A stretch of DNA of 58,737 bases from Akkermansia sp. (GTDB lineage: Bacteria > Verrucomicrobiota > Verrucomicrobiia > Verrucomicrobiales > Akkermansiaceae). The stretch spans positions 1 through 58,737 of the forward strand of contig JAFZHC010000050.1 of the NCBI GenBank assembly GCA_017555025.1. Reading direction: 5' to 3'. Under the pieces are notes generated by a model. It searched no databases. It saw only the letters and a list, made by a program, of their open reading frames with translations, and was not told the DNA's origin. The first letter of the stretch is position 1, and every line of letters begins with the position of its first letter. Positions 1 to 8,221 of this stretch are shown one piece after another. Both the position numbers and the translations under genes were made by a program.

Positions 1-953
1 AGAGAAAGAACGTCGGAGGGGCGAGTAATGCGCTTGGTCCAGGAAAGCTCGGAAACGTGCACGAGACCTTCCACACCCTTCTCGAGCTCCACGAATGCAC
101 CGTAAGCCAGAAGCTTGGTGACGCGGCCCTTGACGCGGGAGTTGATGGGGTACTTCTGCTCGATGTCGGCCCAGGGGTTGTCGGACAGCTGCTTGAGACC
201 CAGAGATACGCGCTCCTTGTCGCGATCGACCTCGAGGATGAGAACCTCGAGCTCCTGAGCGATGTGAAGAAGCTCGGAGGGGTGGTTTACGCGGCCCCAG
301 CTCATGTCGGTGATGTGAAGCAGGCCGTCCATGCCGGAGAGGTCCACGAAAGCACCGAAGTCGGTGATGTTCTTCACGGTACCGGTCACGCGGTCGCCAA
401 CCTTAACGGTCTCCAGGAAGCGCTGACGCTGCTCGCTGCGCTCGGCCTCGATAACCTCGCGGCGGGAGAGAACGATGTTCTTGCGCTCGTCGTTAACCTT
501 AACGATCTTGAACTCGTAAACGTTGCCCACGAACTCGTTGAGGTCCTTGGGGGGGATGATGTCCACCTGAGAGCCGGGAAGGAAAGCCTCCACGCCGACG
601 TTGACCATAAGGCCACCCTTAACGACGCTCTTAACCTTACCCTTCACGAGGCCGCCATCCTTGTAAACAGCCACGATCTTGTCCCAGTTCTGCTTGTGAG
701 CAGCCTTCTCTTTGGAAAGAACTACGAGACCCTCGTCGTTCTCAAGCTTCTCGAGGAGAACCTCAATCTGGTCACCTACCTCAATCTCCTCATCCTCAAA
801 CTCGGAGATAGAAATAACACCCTCAGACTTGTAACCGATGTCTACGAGAACAACCTGCGGACGGATCTCAAGGATGGTACCGTTCACGATATCACCCGTA
901 CGGAAAGTCGGAAACCCGGAATTGATAAGGGCCTCCAATTCAGAAATACTCAT
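1..953 (-). CDS. rpsA: 30S ribosomal protein S1 (3' end outside window)
   Basis: Ribosomal protein S1, which binds mRNA on the small subunit and helps initiation on structured or poorly Shine-Dalgarno-equipped messages. Only the first 317 codons are present; the gene runs off the left edge. Four S1 (OB-fold) repeats can be seen, at about residues 19-82, 100-165, 187-254 and from 272 on. Repeats three and four carry the typical G-x-V-x-x-I-T-D-F-G-A-F-V-D-L and AYGAFVEL signatures. The start ATG (MSISELEALI) lies after a 175-base gap from rsmI and has no obvious Shine-Dalgarno sequence. The partial sequence cannot show how many repeats the full protein has. Confidence 0.97.
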   Translation of the reverse strand, partial: MSISELEALINSGFPTFRTGDIVNGTILEIRPQVVLVDIGYKSEGVISISEFEDEEIEVGDQIEVLLEKLENDEGLVVLSKEKAAHKQNWDKIVAVYKDGGLVKGKVKSVVKGGLMVNVGVEAFLPGSQVDIIPPKDLNEFVGNVYEFKIVKVNDERKNIVLSRREVIEAERSEQRQRFLETVKVGDRVTGTVKNITDFGAFVDLSGMDGLLHITDMSWGRVNHPSELLHIAQELEVLILEVDRDKERVSLGLKQLSDNPWADIEQKYPINSRVKGRVTKLLAYGAFVELEKGVEGLVHVSELSWTKRITRPSDVLS

Positions 954-1128
954 TGTATATTGTTTTGGTTAATATGTTGCCGCGACTCCTCAAGGCCCCT
1001 GCACCGGTGGTTAACGGGGCGCCTGTGCACCACCGGGCGGAAACGCGGTGCGGCATTGTACCTTTTCCCACGCGGCATGGCAAGCCTTTTTTCTTGAAAA
1101 AGCCTGTGTTGGCGCATTTTTTGCGCGA

Positions 1129-1830
1129 TTATTCTCCGGGGACGGGGCGCGGAGCATTGGTACCGCCAATCAGCAGCACCATTTCGCCCTTGGGCGGGCG
1201 GGCTTCAAACTCGGTTGCCAGCTCAGCGGCACTCCCTCGGTGATAGGTCTCAAACACCTTGGTAAGTTCGCGGGCCACGCAGATAGGTGCCGAGGGGTCA
1301 ATTTCGGCTATAGCCTTCACCGTCTTCACAATACGGTAGGGCGATTCGTAAAAGATGCTGGTGTACGATGCCGCCAGAGCCGCCTGCAGCACCTGCCCCT
1401 TGCGACCGGATTTTACGGGCAGAAAACCACCGAAGAAAAAGGCATCGGAGGGCAGTCCCGAGCCCACAAGAGCCGTCACCACGGCAGAAGGCCCCGGCAA
1501 TACGGTAAAGGGAACGGAGCGAGCCTTCAGCTCCTGAATGAGGCGATAACCGGGGTCAGAGACACCGGGCATGCCGGCATCTGTCACAACAGCGAAAGAT
1601 TCACCGGCAAGAGCCCGAGCCGCGACCTCGGGAGCACGGGCGGACTCATTGTGCTCATGCAGGCTCAGCAGGGGCTTTTTGATACCGTAATGACTGAGCA
1701 GCATGCCGGTGTTGCGGGTATCCTCGCAGCAGATACAATCCACCGAGCCGAGCACCTCAAGCGCACGGCGGGTGATATCCTCACGGTTACCAATGGGCAA
1801 GCCGACAAAACTGACGGGGTACTCAATCAT
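1129..1830 (-). CDS. rsmI: 16S rRNA (cytidine-1402-2'-O)-methyltransferase RsmI
   Basis: SAM-dependent enzyme that 2'-O-methylates C1402 in the decoding centre of 16S rRNA. The 233-residue protein has the family landmarks: GLPIGN at 10-15 (usual form VATPIGN), CEDTRN around 35-40 and the DAGMPGVSDPG loop at 84-94. It is shorter than the usual 270-290 residues and seems to lack the C-terminal extension of many RsmI proteins. Its start codon overlaps the lptE stop by four bases, so it is probably translated from the same message as lptE and the BamD-like gene. Assignment is by motif and is firm at family level. Confidence 0.93.
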   Translation of the reverse strand: MIEYPVSFVGLPIGNREDITRRALEVLGSVDCICCEDTRNTGMLLSHYGIKKPLLSLHEHNESARAPEVAARALAGESFAVVTDAGMPGVSDPGYRLIQELKARSVPFTVLPGPSAVVTALVGSGLPSDAFFFGGFLPVKSGRKGQVLQAALAASYTSIFYESPYRIVKTVKAIAEIDPSAPICVARELTKVFETYHRGSAAELATEFEARPPKGEMVLLIGGTNAPRPVPGE

Positions 1831-2333
1831 GTAGAAAGATTATCCACAATGAGCTCAGCCGCCTTGCGAGAGGCGTAGGAGAGAGCGGCATCGCGGCCGG
1901 CCTGAGTATTGCCGCCGGTGTTGAAGTAGCTACCTTCACCATTTACCGTACCATGCATGATGACCTCACCGTTGCGATTATCGGTCACCTTGTAATCCAC
2001 CGATACGGTAACGCCGATTTCAAGGCTGATGTAGGTATCTTCCGAGTCCACCAGCAAACGCTCGTAGCTTACATCCGTCACAGCACCGGAGACGGTGAAA
2101 TCTGCGCTCGAGGCCGGAGCCATGCGGAAAGCGCCGTCGGCCTGCAGTTCACTACCGGCAGCCGTTGTTACCTGAAAAGCCACATTGGGGTAAGTGGTAT
2201 GGTTATCAAACATGGAGATGCTGAAGGTCTTCATACCTTCCATCTTGGGATTGACAACACCGCCCATCCGGTACCCGCAAGAGGCGAGTGCCAGCGTTAA
2301 CAGGCAGAGAGAAAATCGGGTTATACGTTTCAT
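1827..2333 (-). CDS. lptE: LptE-like LPS-assembly lipoprotein
   Basis: Predicted outer-membrane lipoprotein that in the LptD/E complex would help insert lipopolysaccharide. The 168-residue product starts with a basic-hydrophobic signal peptide and a clear lipobox LASC (residues 16-19). The following GYRMGG and the later 'sYERLLVDSEDTYISLEIGVTVSVDYKV' type beta-strand pattern fit the LptE/RlpB family. It is flanked by four-base stop/start overlaps: its ATG overlaps the stop of the BamD-like gene and its stop overlaps rsmI. The neighbourhood of a BamD-like protein and two RlpA proteins supports an outer-membrane role. The family is divergent, so the name rests on size, lipobox, fold pattern and context. 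Confidence 0.75.
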   Translation of the reverse strand: MKRITRFSLCLLTLALASCGYRMGGVVNPKMEGMKTFSISMFDNHTTYPNVAFQVTTAAGSELQADGAFRMAPASSADFTVSGAVTDVSYERLLVDSEDTYISLEIGVTVSVDYKVTDNRNGEVIMHGTVNGEGSYFNTGGNTQAGRDAALSYASRKAAELIVDNLST

Positions 2334-3295
2334 GCTTCCTTGCGGGGACGAAGTTTAAGAGTTTGGGCTTTCTGCAGCAGGGTGGCGGCCTCGGCAGCGG
2401 CCTCGGGGTTCACCTTCTTTTGGCGGATAACATTCTCAAAGCAGAAAATGGCGGAGTCATACTCGCGGGAGCGCTCGAGGTAGTAGCGCCCCACCTCCAG
2501 CTCCTGCTGCACCATCAGGCGGCGCACATCAGCGGCCCCGCCTTGCGCCTTACCGGCAAGGGGGTGATTGGGGAAGCGCAGGGAGAACTCCTCATAGGCC
2601 TCACGGGCGCGGGTCAGGTTGGCCATATTCTGGTCGCCTCGGGTACGGCTGGAGGCCCAAATCTGAGCCACCATCAACTGAGCCTCGGGGGCGTAACGGC
2701 TGTCGGGGTATTTCTCCACCAGCATGGAGTATGTAGCGGCGGCATCCTCGTAGCGCTCGCGGCGCATTTGGTAAGCACCGAGAATCGAGGTTGCCGTGGC
2801 AGCCATATCGTTGTAGGGCGCATTGGCAATGACGCTGTGCAGCCACTTCTCCACAGTTGAGCTCTCCATCTCAGACTTCCAAAGGCCCAACACGCTCACC
2901 TTGAGGGAGCCATCGGCAGCAGCCATCGCCATGGAGAGCTGGCGGCTGAGGGCCTTCGTGTAAAGGGGGCTGCTCTGGTAGCGCTTCACCACCTTATCGT
3001 ACTCATCAAAGGCATCTCTCGGCAGACCACGGCGCTCATACACATCGCCCAGCAAAATGCGAGCCTCGGGCGCACAGGGGGCCAACTCGTGGTCCAGAGC
3101 AATGCGTTTAAGCAGGCTGCCGGCGGGTTTCAGCTTATTCTCCTCCATGAGCTGCTTTGCTTTAGCCAGCATGGCATCTGCCTCGGGGTCGGCAGACTGA
3201 ATCGTACCGGCCGGCATCAGGCCGTCAAAGTTCTGGCACATGGTCAGCGGCAGAAAAGCCGCAGCACATAAAAGCAAATGCAGGTTAAGTCTCAT
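2330..3295 (-). CDS. BamD-like TPR outer-membrane assembly lipoprotein
   Basis: A 321-residue exported tetratricopeptide protein resembling BamD/YbgF-type factors that support outer-membrane protein assembly. The N-terminus is a signal peptide ending LTMC (a non-standard lipobox with Met at -1), followed by repeated TPR helices with 'PDSRYAPEAQLMVAQIW' and 'FPNHPLAGKAQGG', the spacing typical of BamD. An upstream in-frame ATG would give 13 more residues, but the internal ATG at 3295 starts the signal peptide and lies just downstream of a good promoter, so it is preferred. It is first in the chain followed by lptE and rsmI. Alternative: a general TPR lipoprotein not tied to BamA. Confidence 0.72.
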   Translation of the reverse strand: MRLNLHLLLCAAAFLPLTMCQNFDGLMPAGTIQSADPEADAMLAKAKQLMEENKLKPAGSLLKRIALDHELAPCAPEARILLGDVYERRGLPRDAFDEYDKVVKRYQSSPLYTKALSRQLSMAMAAADGSLKVSVLGLWKSEMESSTVEKWLHSVIANAPYNDMAATATSILGAYQMRRERYEDAAATYSMLVEKYPDSRYAPEAQLMVAQIWASSRTRGDQNMANLTRAREAYEEFSLRFPNHPLAGKAQGGAADVRRLMVQQELEVGRYYLERSREYDSAIFCFENVIRQKKVNPEAAAEAATLLQKAQTLKLRPRKEA

Positions 3296-3304
3296 GATGT
3301 GTAT

Positions 3305-3334
3305 ATCATAGCATGTCAGCCCCCCTGAGGGCAA
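3305..3334 (-). promoter_or_regulatory. Promoter of the BamD-like/lptE/rsmI operon
   Basis: On the minus strand TTGCCC (3329-3334), an 18-base spacer and TATGAT (3305-3310). The -10 ends nine bases before the ATG at 3295, so the predicted message has almost no leader. The 279-base gap 3296-3574 otherwise holds no convincing gene; a 75-codon frame in it starts with GTG and has a signal-peptide-like start but no other support. Confidence 0.5.
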
Positions 3335-3574
3335 GCGTGAAATGAAGTGTTTGCGTGTCTTATTTGATTTTTTAACAAAACAAGTGCACCACAGAACAAG
3401 CGGACAACTGACAGAAGTGTTTTATTTCCATGACCACGAGCAGAAGGCACACGATGGGGGCTTTCATTTAAGTAGGGTACTTTTGCAGGAGCCAGCACCC
3501 CCGGCGGACTGACAACGAACAGCAACAGCACCAAAACCGCCACCAGACGGCGTAGTCATCAGCGCATAAAAACT

Positions 3575-4048
3575 TCAGGGTTTCACTTTATATTTACCAT
3601 CACCCACCCACAGTACTTCCACACGCACACGCTCCAGCCCCTTGCGAGTGAAGCCAAGTTCTTCAGCCACAGCCGAGCTCACATCAATCAGGCGGCCATG
3701 AATAAACGGGCCACGATCTGCCACGCGAGCCTTGCAGCTGCGACCATTGCTCAAATTGGTAATGCGCACTTGGCAAGGCAAGGGCAAGGTACGGTGCGCC
3801 GCATAGAATTGCCCCTCGTACAAACGCTGGCCGATAGCCCCCCGTGCGCCATCCGCCTCGTAGAAAGAGGCAATGCCATCTTCCCGGTAGTGAAGTGCAG
3901 TCTGCACATCCATGGGTACATAGCGCTGCCCCTTGAGCGTGTAGGGCGCTTTCTTATATCCTCTGTAGGGTTCAAAGCGTTGCTGCTGGCAGGAACTAAG
4001 CACCAGAGCCCCTACCAATACCAAGAAAGAGAGAGTTCGAAACATCAT
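3575..4048 (-). CDS. RlpA-like double-psi beta-barrel lipoprotein, paralogue 1
   Basis: A 157-residue lipoprotein with a clean lipobox LSSC (residues 17-20) and one RlpA-type double-psi beta-barrel domain (about 57-155). RlpA proteins are septal-ring lytic transglycosylases acting on denuded glycan strands. Visible landmarks are DGIASFYE (usual GIASWYG), YAAHRTLPLPC with His85, NLSNGRSC and ADRGPF with Asp111. The segment aligned with the family's A-N-G-E reads GAIGQ, so the conserved Glu is Gln74; the neighbouring paralogue keeps Glu. There is no C-terminal SPOR domain. It is transcribed as part of, or just downstream of, its paralogue. Enzymatic activity is therefore doubtful, the fold assignment is not. 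Confidence 0.85.
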   Translation of the reverse strand: MMFRTLSFLVLVGALVLSSCQQQRFEPYRGYKKAPYTLKGQRYVPMDVQTALHYREDGIASFYEADGARGAIGQRLYEGQFYAAHRTLPLPCQVRITNLSNGRSCKARVADRGPFIHGRLIDVSSAVAEELGFTRKGLERVRVEVLWVGDGKYKVKP

Positions 4049-4054
4049 ATCGGC

Positions 4055-4083
4055 ATACTAACACAATCCCTCGCTCAGTAAAA
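4055..4083 (-). promoter_or_regulatory. Possible promoter of rlpA-like paralogue 1
   Basis: TAGTAT on the minus strand at 4055-4060, six bases before the ATG at 4048; the -35 candidate TTTTAC at 4078-4083 (17-base spacer) is poor. Only the -10 is convincing. Confidence 0.3.
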
Positions 4084-4116
4084 GCTATTTTTTCAGCATG
4101 CCCTCAATTAGCGGCC

Positions 4117-4617
4117 TCATTCAGCCATCAGTCGGTGTGGACCATCGCCCACCGAAATCACCTCCACGCGCACGCGCTCCAGCCCCTTGCGGGTGAAATC
4201 CAGCTCACGAGCCACGGCTGTGCTCACATCGATAATACGCCCCCGAGAGAACGGCCCTCGGTCAACAATGCGAGCCTCGCAGCTGCGCCCGTTGCTCAGG
4301 CTGGTGATACGCACACGGCAAGGCATAGGCAGCGTGGGGTGAGCCGCGTAAAATTCGCCGCGTTTCATCCGCTCCCCCAGAGCACCGCGTGAGCCGGCAC
4401 CTTCGAAGAACGAGGCAATCCCCTCCTCTTTATAGCGAAGAGCAGCATTAGCATCCATCGGCACATAGCGCTTACCCCTGACCTTGTAACTTTTGGTTAC
4501 AAGTTTCAGCTCCTGAATCTGCTCCGGGGTAGCTACAGGCGGCTGCTGTCGGCAGGCTGTATAAAGACCGCCGAATACCAAACAGGCTGCCGCGAAGGCA
4601 ATGATACGCTCTATCAT
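4117..4617 (-). CDS. RlpA-like double-psi beta-barrel protein, paralogue 2
   Basis: A 166-residue exported protein closely similar to the next gene, with which it shares YVPMD, GIASF, FYAAH, TLP, LSNGRSC, DRGPF and GLERVRVEV. The N-terminus is hydrophobic and ends LYTAC (Cys22), a weak lipobox. The barrel domain spans about 66-160. Here the family's A-N-G-E segment reads GALGE (Glu82), His93 follows in YAAH, and Asp119 lies in VDRGPF, so all acidic positions expected for a lytic transglycosylase are kept. No SPOR domain is present. Tandem duplication produced the pair; the 68-base gap between them contains a possible separate promoter. Confidence 0.85.
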   Translation of the reverse strand: MIERIIAFAAACLVFGGLYTACRQQPPVATPEQIQELKLVTKSYKVRGKRYVPMDANAALRYKEEGIASFFEGAGSRGALGERMKRGEFYAAHPTLPMPCRVRITSLSNGRSCEARIVDRGPFSRGRIIDVSTAVARELDFTRKGLERVRVEVISVGDGPHRLMAE

Positions 4618-4685
4618 ATATATCAGCTATAGCATATATTCCGCCGGAAAGAAAGCAAAAAATAACATATAAACACGCAATTCGA

Positions 4686-4713
4686 TTGCAAAATGAGCAA
4701 AGAATGATATACT
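4686..4713 (+). promoter_or_regulatory. Promoter of the M42 peptidase gene
   Basis: TTGCAA (4686-4691), 16-base spacer, TATACT (4708-4713). The -10 ends six bases before the ATG at 4720, so transcription would begin at or within the start codon. The six bases between contain GGAG, too close to the ATG to be a normal Shine-Dalgarno sequence. Confidence 0.5.
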
Positions 4714-4719
4714 GGAGCC

Positions 4720-5784
4720 ATGTTTAACAGAGAGCTATTGGAGCGTTGCAGCAACGCCTGCGCCGTATCGGGTTTTGAAGGAGAGGTACGAGCTATTTTC
4801 CGCCATGAGCTGAAGAATTGCGGCACAGTAACAGGTGCTGTATCGGGCAACATTATGTGCGAGAAGAAAGGCCCGGGACCGGTTGTGGCACTGATGGCTC
4901 ACATGGATGAAATAGGCTTCATGGTACAAGGGGTAACGGAGGACGGTTTTCTGCTGCTGGTGCCGCTTGGCGGATGGTGGAACCACACCCTACCCAGTCA
5001 GCGAGTGCTGGTACAAACCCGCGACGGCCGCCGCATACCCGGCCAGATTGGCACCAAACCGCCCCACCTACTGCCGGAGGGGCAACGCTCGCAAGTCATG
5101 CCCAACGATGCCCTCTTTGTCGATATCGGAGCATCGAGCAAAGCGGAAGTGGAAGAGCTGGGCATCAGCCTAGGCTGTGCGGTGGTACCCGATGTCAAGA
5201 TGCAGGCGCTGGAAGTACCTCACCGTTGGATGGGCAAAGCCTTTGATAACCGCGCCGGCGTTTACTGCATGATTGAAGCCATGCGCCGACTGGCACTCGA
5301 AGACCTCAGCTGCACCGTGCGAGCCATCGGTACCGTGCAGGAGGAAGTCGGCACACGTGGCGCCCGCGCCCTGACGGCTGATATGATGCCCGACCTCGCC
5401 ATCATTCTGGAAGGCCCGCCCGCAGACGACACCTTCGGCCAGAGCAGCATTTGTCGGCAAGGTGTACTCGGCAAGGGGGTACAGGTGCGCCTGTACGACC
5501 CGACCAACATTACCCCACCCGCGCTGGCTGATTTCGTAATGGGCATTGCCGCCCGCGAAGGCATACCCTGCCAGCCGACCGTGCGCCGTACCGGCGGAAC
5601 CGATGCCGCCGCCAGCTACCCCAACTGGGCCGGCGTGCCATCCATCGTGCTGGGAGTACCCACCCGCTATATTCATTCTCACAACGGCATACTGGACGAC
5701 CGCGATTTGGAGGCATGCGTGCGCCTGACCTGCGCAGTTGTACGCAACATCAACTCGCAGAGCCACACCCTCTACCTGCCCTGA
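4720..5784 (+). CDS. M42 family metalloaminopeptidase
   Basis: Cytoplasmic dinuclear-metal aminopeptidase of the M42 (PepA/TET, 'FrvX') family, expected to trim N-terminal residues from peptides. The 354-residue length is normal. Metal and catalytic residues are all visible: His61 and Asp63 in AHMDEIG, Asp176 in KAFDNRAG, Glu208-Glu209 in QEEVG, Glu231 in LEGPP and His319 in YIHSHNG. RTGGTDA near 290-295 is also typical. It is followed after three bases by the acyltransferase gene, so the two form one transcript. In this family substrate preference cannot be read from sequence; older names such as glutamyl aminopeptidase or endoglucanase should not be used. Confidence 0.94.
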   Translation: MFNRELLERCSNACAVSGFEGEVRAIFRHELKNCGTVTGAVSGNIMCEKKGPGPVVALMAHMDEIGFMVQGVTEDGFLLLVPLGGWWNHTLPSQRVLVQTRDGRRIPGQIGTKPPHLLPEGQRSQVMPNDALFVDIGASSKAEVEELGISLGCAVVPDVKMQALEVPHRWMGKAFDNRAGVYCMIEAMRRLALEDLSCTVRAIGTVQEEVGTRGARALTADMMPDLAIILEGPPADDTFGQSSICRQGVLGKGVQVRLYDPTNITPPALADFVMGIAAREGIPCQPTVRRTGGTDAAASYPNWAGVPSIVLGVPTRYIHSHNGILDDRDLEACVRLTCAVVRNINSQSHTLYLP

Positions 5785-5787
5785 TGC

Positions 5788-6750
5788 ATGACCACGGCAC
5801 CGGCCACAGCACAGCTCCCGCAGCACCGGCTACGCGTGGCCTGGGTGGATACCGCCCGCTGTCTGGCCATGTTCTTCATCATGTGGCTGCATGTGGGTGA
5901 GGCGCCTACCTGGATATCGCGACCGGTTGGCGGCGGCATCTGCCTGTTTTTCATCATGGCCGGCTACTTCATGCCGAGAGAACCGGGGCGGGCAGCACGC
6001 AGAGCACTGGGGTTGGGACTGGCCTGGTTACTGTGGAGCCTCATCACCTTCGGGCTTTACCTGTTAGTATGGCCCGGTCTGGAATGGACCTGGGCGCGGG
6101 TGTTCGGCTATGGCGTTGCGACCTACAATACCCCGCTGTGGTTCCTGAAAAATCTGACCATTTTTCAGCTCATCATTGCCGCGCTGGCAGCGCTCAAGCT
6201 CCTGCCCCGTGGCAACTGGATTGTTCTGATTGTACTGGCCGGCTTCAGCTACGTCAAAGAACCGGCACAGCACGAAGCCCTGCGATTTGACTGGATGATG
6301 GCAGCCATGCTCGGGTACTGCCTGCGCTCGGTTCCCCTCAGTACTATAGAGGAATGGCTGGTGCGCCATGCCCGACTTATTCTGGCCGGCATCGTGGTGC
6401 TGCTCGTGCAACGGGAACTGTACCCGCTCTATGTTAAATACCAAGGGCTGAGTTATTACCGTTGTTCTCTGCCTGTGGCACAGTTCAGCTACGCCGTGCT
6501 GATGTGCCTTGTCGCCATTGCTATAGCCCGCCGTTGGCCGACCATCAATGCCCTGCCGGCCAAAGCCGGCAACGCTATGATGTTCATTTTTGTAACGCAC
6601 TCTCTGCTGTATGCGCCCATCTACGCTCTGGATTTACCCAGATGGTGCGGGTTTGCCTATTCGGCAGTCGGCATAGCCCTGCTTACCATGTGCTCCACAT
6701 GGCTGAACCGGCGCTTACCTCGCACCATGAAACTCCTGACAGCTCGTTAG
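5788..6750 (+). CDS. Acyltransferase-3 family membrane protein
   Basis: A 320-residue polytopic membrane protein with about ten hydrophobic segments. The N-terminal RVAWVDTARCLAMFFIMWLH, with its R-x-x-x-x-D and the MWLH His, and GGGICLFFIMAGYF are characteristic of the acyltransferase-3 (OafA/WecH-like) family, which O-acetylates surface sugars or related molecules. The substrate cannot be told. The gene begins three bases after the M42 peptidase stop (alternative ATG overlapping that stop is in another frame) and its stop overlaps the hisD stop tail to tail by four bases, leaving no room for a terminator between them. Confidence 0.85.
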   Translation: MTTAPATAQLPQHRLRVAWVDTARCLAMFFIMWLHVGEAPTWISRPVGGGICLFFIMAGYFMPREPGRAARRALGLGLAWLLWSLITFGLYLLVWPGLEWTWARVFGYGVATYNTPLWFLKNLTIFQLIIAALAALKLLPRGNWIVLIVLAGFSYVKEPAQHEALRFDWMMAAMLGYCLRSVPLSTIEEWLVRHARLILAGIVVLLVQRELYPLYVKYQGLSYYRCSLPVAQFSYAVLMCLVAIAIARRWPTINALPAKAGNAMMFIFVTHSLLYAPIYALDLPRWCGFAYSAVGIALLTMCSTWLNRRLPRTMKLLTAR

Positions 6751-8039
6751 AGCGTGCGCAGTTCCAGAGAACGACCGTGAGCATCGAGTCCCTCTACCCG
6801 GGCAAATACCTGCACATGCGGCAGGGAGCGCTGAGCGGCCTCGCGGCTCATGCGCACAATACTTGTACGGCGCTGGAACTGATCAGCTCTGATGCCTGAG
6901 AAAGATTTACCACTACCGCCGGTCGGCAACGTGTGACTGGGGCCGGCCAGGAAATCACCGCACGCAACGGTGGCGTAAGTACCGGCATAAATAGCACCGG
7001 CAGTACGAATGCGAGCCAGCATTTCCTCCTCGCGTTCGGGTGCTACCACCAGCACCAAGTGCTCAGGGGCAAAGTTATTGACGATATCGGCGCCGGTTGT
7101 CAGGTCGCTCACCAGCAGACAATCGGCGTTCTCAGCCAATACCTGCTGCAGGTAAGAAGAGCGGGAAAGCGTAGCAGCCTGACGGGCAATTTCGGCCTCG
7201 ACCTGCTGCAACAATTCCTCGCTGGTCGTTACAAAAGCGATGACACTATCGCCACCGTGCTCCGCCTGAGCCAGCAAATCAGCGGCTACATATTCCGCGT
7301 TGGCTGTTTCATCAGCCAGTACCATCACTTCGCTCGGCCCAGGCAGCAGGTCAATCGCCACAGCACCTACAAGCTGGCGCTTGGCCTCCACAACAAAACG
7401 ATTACCCGGCCCGAAAATCTTCTGCACAGGTGCAATGCTCTGCGTACCCAAAGCCAGTGCAGCCACCCCCTGAGCACCACCCACACGGTAAATCTCAGTC
7501 GCACCGGCAGCCTGCAAAGCCACCAGCACCGCGGGGTTTACCTTGCCATCGGGGCCGCAGGGAGTCATTGCCACAATCTCCGGCACGCCAACGGCCTTGG
7601 CAAAACCACCGGTCATGAGAGCGGTTGACACCAGCGGAGCCTTGCCGCCCGGCACATAAATGCCAACACGGTCGTAAGGTACAAAACGCTCGCCGACCTC
7701 GCAGCCCTGAGCATTGGTACCACTCCAATCCCGGCGCATGCTCTGATGAGAAAAATATTCGATATTGGCCAGAGAGGCAGCAATGGCATCTTTCACATCC
7801 TGCGGCACAACAGCCTGAGCTTCGGCCAACTCTGCCTCCGTCACGCGCAGAGCTTCGGGGCTGAGCTCCACACGGTCAAATCGGGCGGCATAAGCGCACA
7901 GAGCCTCGTCACCATGACTCTGAACTTCAGCTATAATTTCACTCACAACAGCCTGAACATCATCGCCGGGAACGGCTCGACGGTTCATAGAGGCAAGTGC
8001 TGCAGCATAGCAAGTATCAGATTCACGATAAATGTTCAT
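6747..8039 (-). CDS. hisD: Histidinol dehydrogenase
   Basis: NAD-dependent zinc enzyme catalysing the last two oxidations of histidine synthesis, L-histidinol to L-histidine. Length 430 residues. Conserved sequence includes RVGIYVPGGKAPL, IFGPGNRFV, DLLPGPSE, QAEHGGDS (Gln258, His261), PEHL (Glu326, His327), GDFLAGPSHTLPTGG (Asp362) and DAHGRS (His421); Gln258, His261, Asp362 and His421 match the zinc ligands. An ATG three codons upstream lies inside the -10 element, so the ATG at 8039 (MNIYRES) is chosen. No other his genes are nearby, so it is a stand-alone transcription unit. Confidence 0.97.
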   Translation of the reverse strand: MNIYRESDTCYAAALASMNRRAVPGDDVQAVVSEIIAEVQSHGDEALCAYAARFDRVELSPEALRVTEAELAEAQAVVPQDVKDAIAASLANIEYFSHQSMRRDWSGTNAQGCEVGERFVPYDRVGIYVPGGKAPLVSTALMTGGFAKAVGVPEIVAMTPCGPDGKVNPAVLVALQAAGATEIYRVGGAQGVAALALGTQSIAPVQKIFGPGNRFVVEAKRQLVGAVAIDLLPGPSEVMVLADETANAEYVAADLLAQAEHGGDSVIAFVTTSEELLQQVEAEIARQAATLSRSSYLQQVLAENADCLLVSDLTTGADIVNNFAPEHLVLVVAPEREEEMLARIRTAGAIYAGTYATVACGDFLAGPSHTLPTGGSGKSFSGIRADQFQRRTSIVRMSREAAQRSLPHVQVFARVEGLDAHGRSLELRTL

Positions 8040-8046
8040 GGGGCGC

Positions 8047-8075
8047 ATTATATCAGCTACCTCCCACTATGTCAA
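8047..8075 (-). promoter_or_regulatory. Consensus sigma-70 promoter of hisD
   Basis: Perfect TTGACA (minus strand, 8070-8075), 17-base spacer, perfect TATAAT (8047-8052). Seven bases separate the -10 from the hisD ATG, placing the expected start site at the start codon: a leaderless message. Confidence 0.85.
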
Positions 8076-8150
8076 CAGCTCACCCCTACCTCCTTTAACT
8101 TATCCTAACAATAAATAAATATTTTTTTTGCTTTTTCTTTGAATTAAGAC

Positions 8151-8179
8151 TTGCAACCTGCCATATTTTTGTTTAGAAT
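8151..8179 (+). promoter_or_regulatory. Promoter of the AP2-like gene
   Basis: TTGCAA (8151-8156), 17-base spacer, TAGAAT (8174-8179). Predicted start near 8186 gives a leader of about 36 bases before the ATG at 8222. AT-rich DNA upstream (8100-8150) could act as an UP element. Confidence 0.6.
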
Positions 8180-8221
8180 GAAACCATCGTCAATTGGCAG
8201 AAATTCAAACTATTAGTTACC

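Noticed and set aside
3316..3543. 75-codon minus-strand frame with a signal-peptide-like start (MAVLVLLLFVV).
   Set aside because: GTG start, no ribosome-binding site, overlaps the bamD-like promoter, no recognisable mature part.
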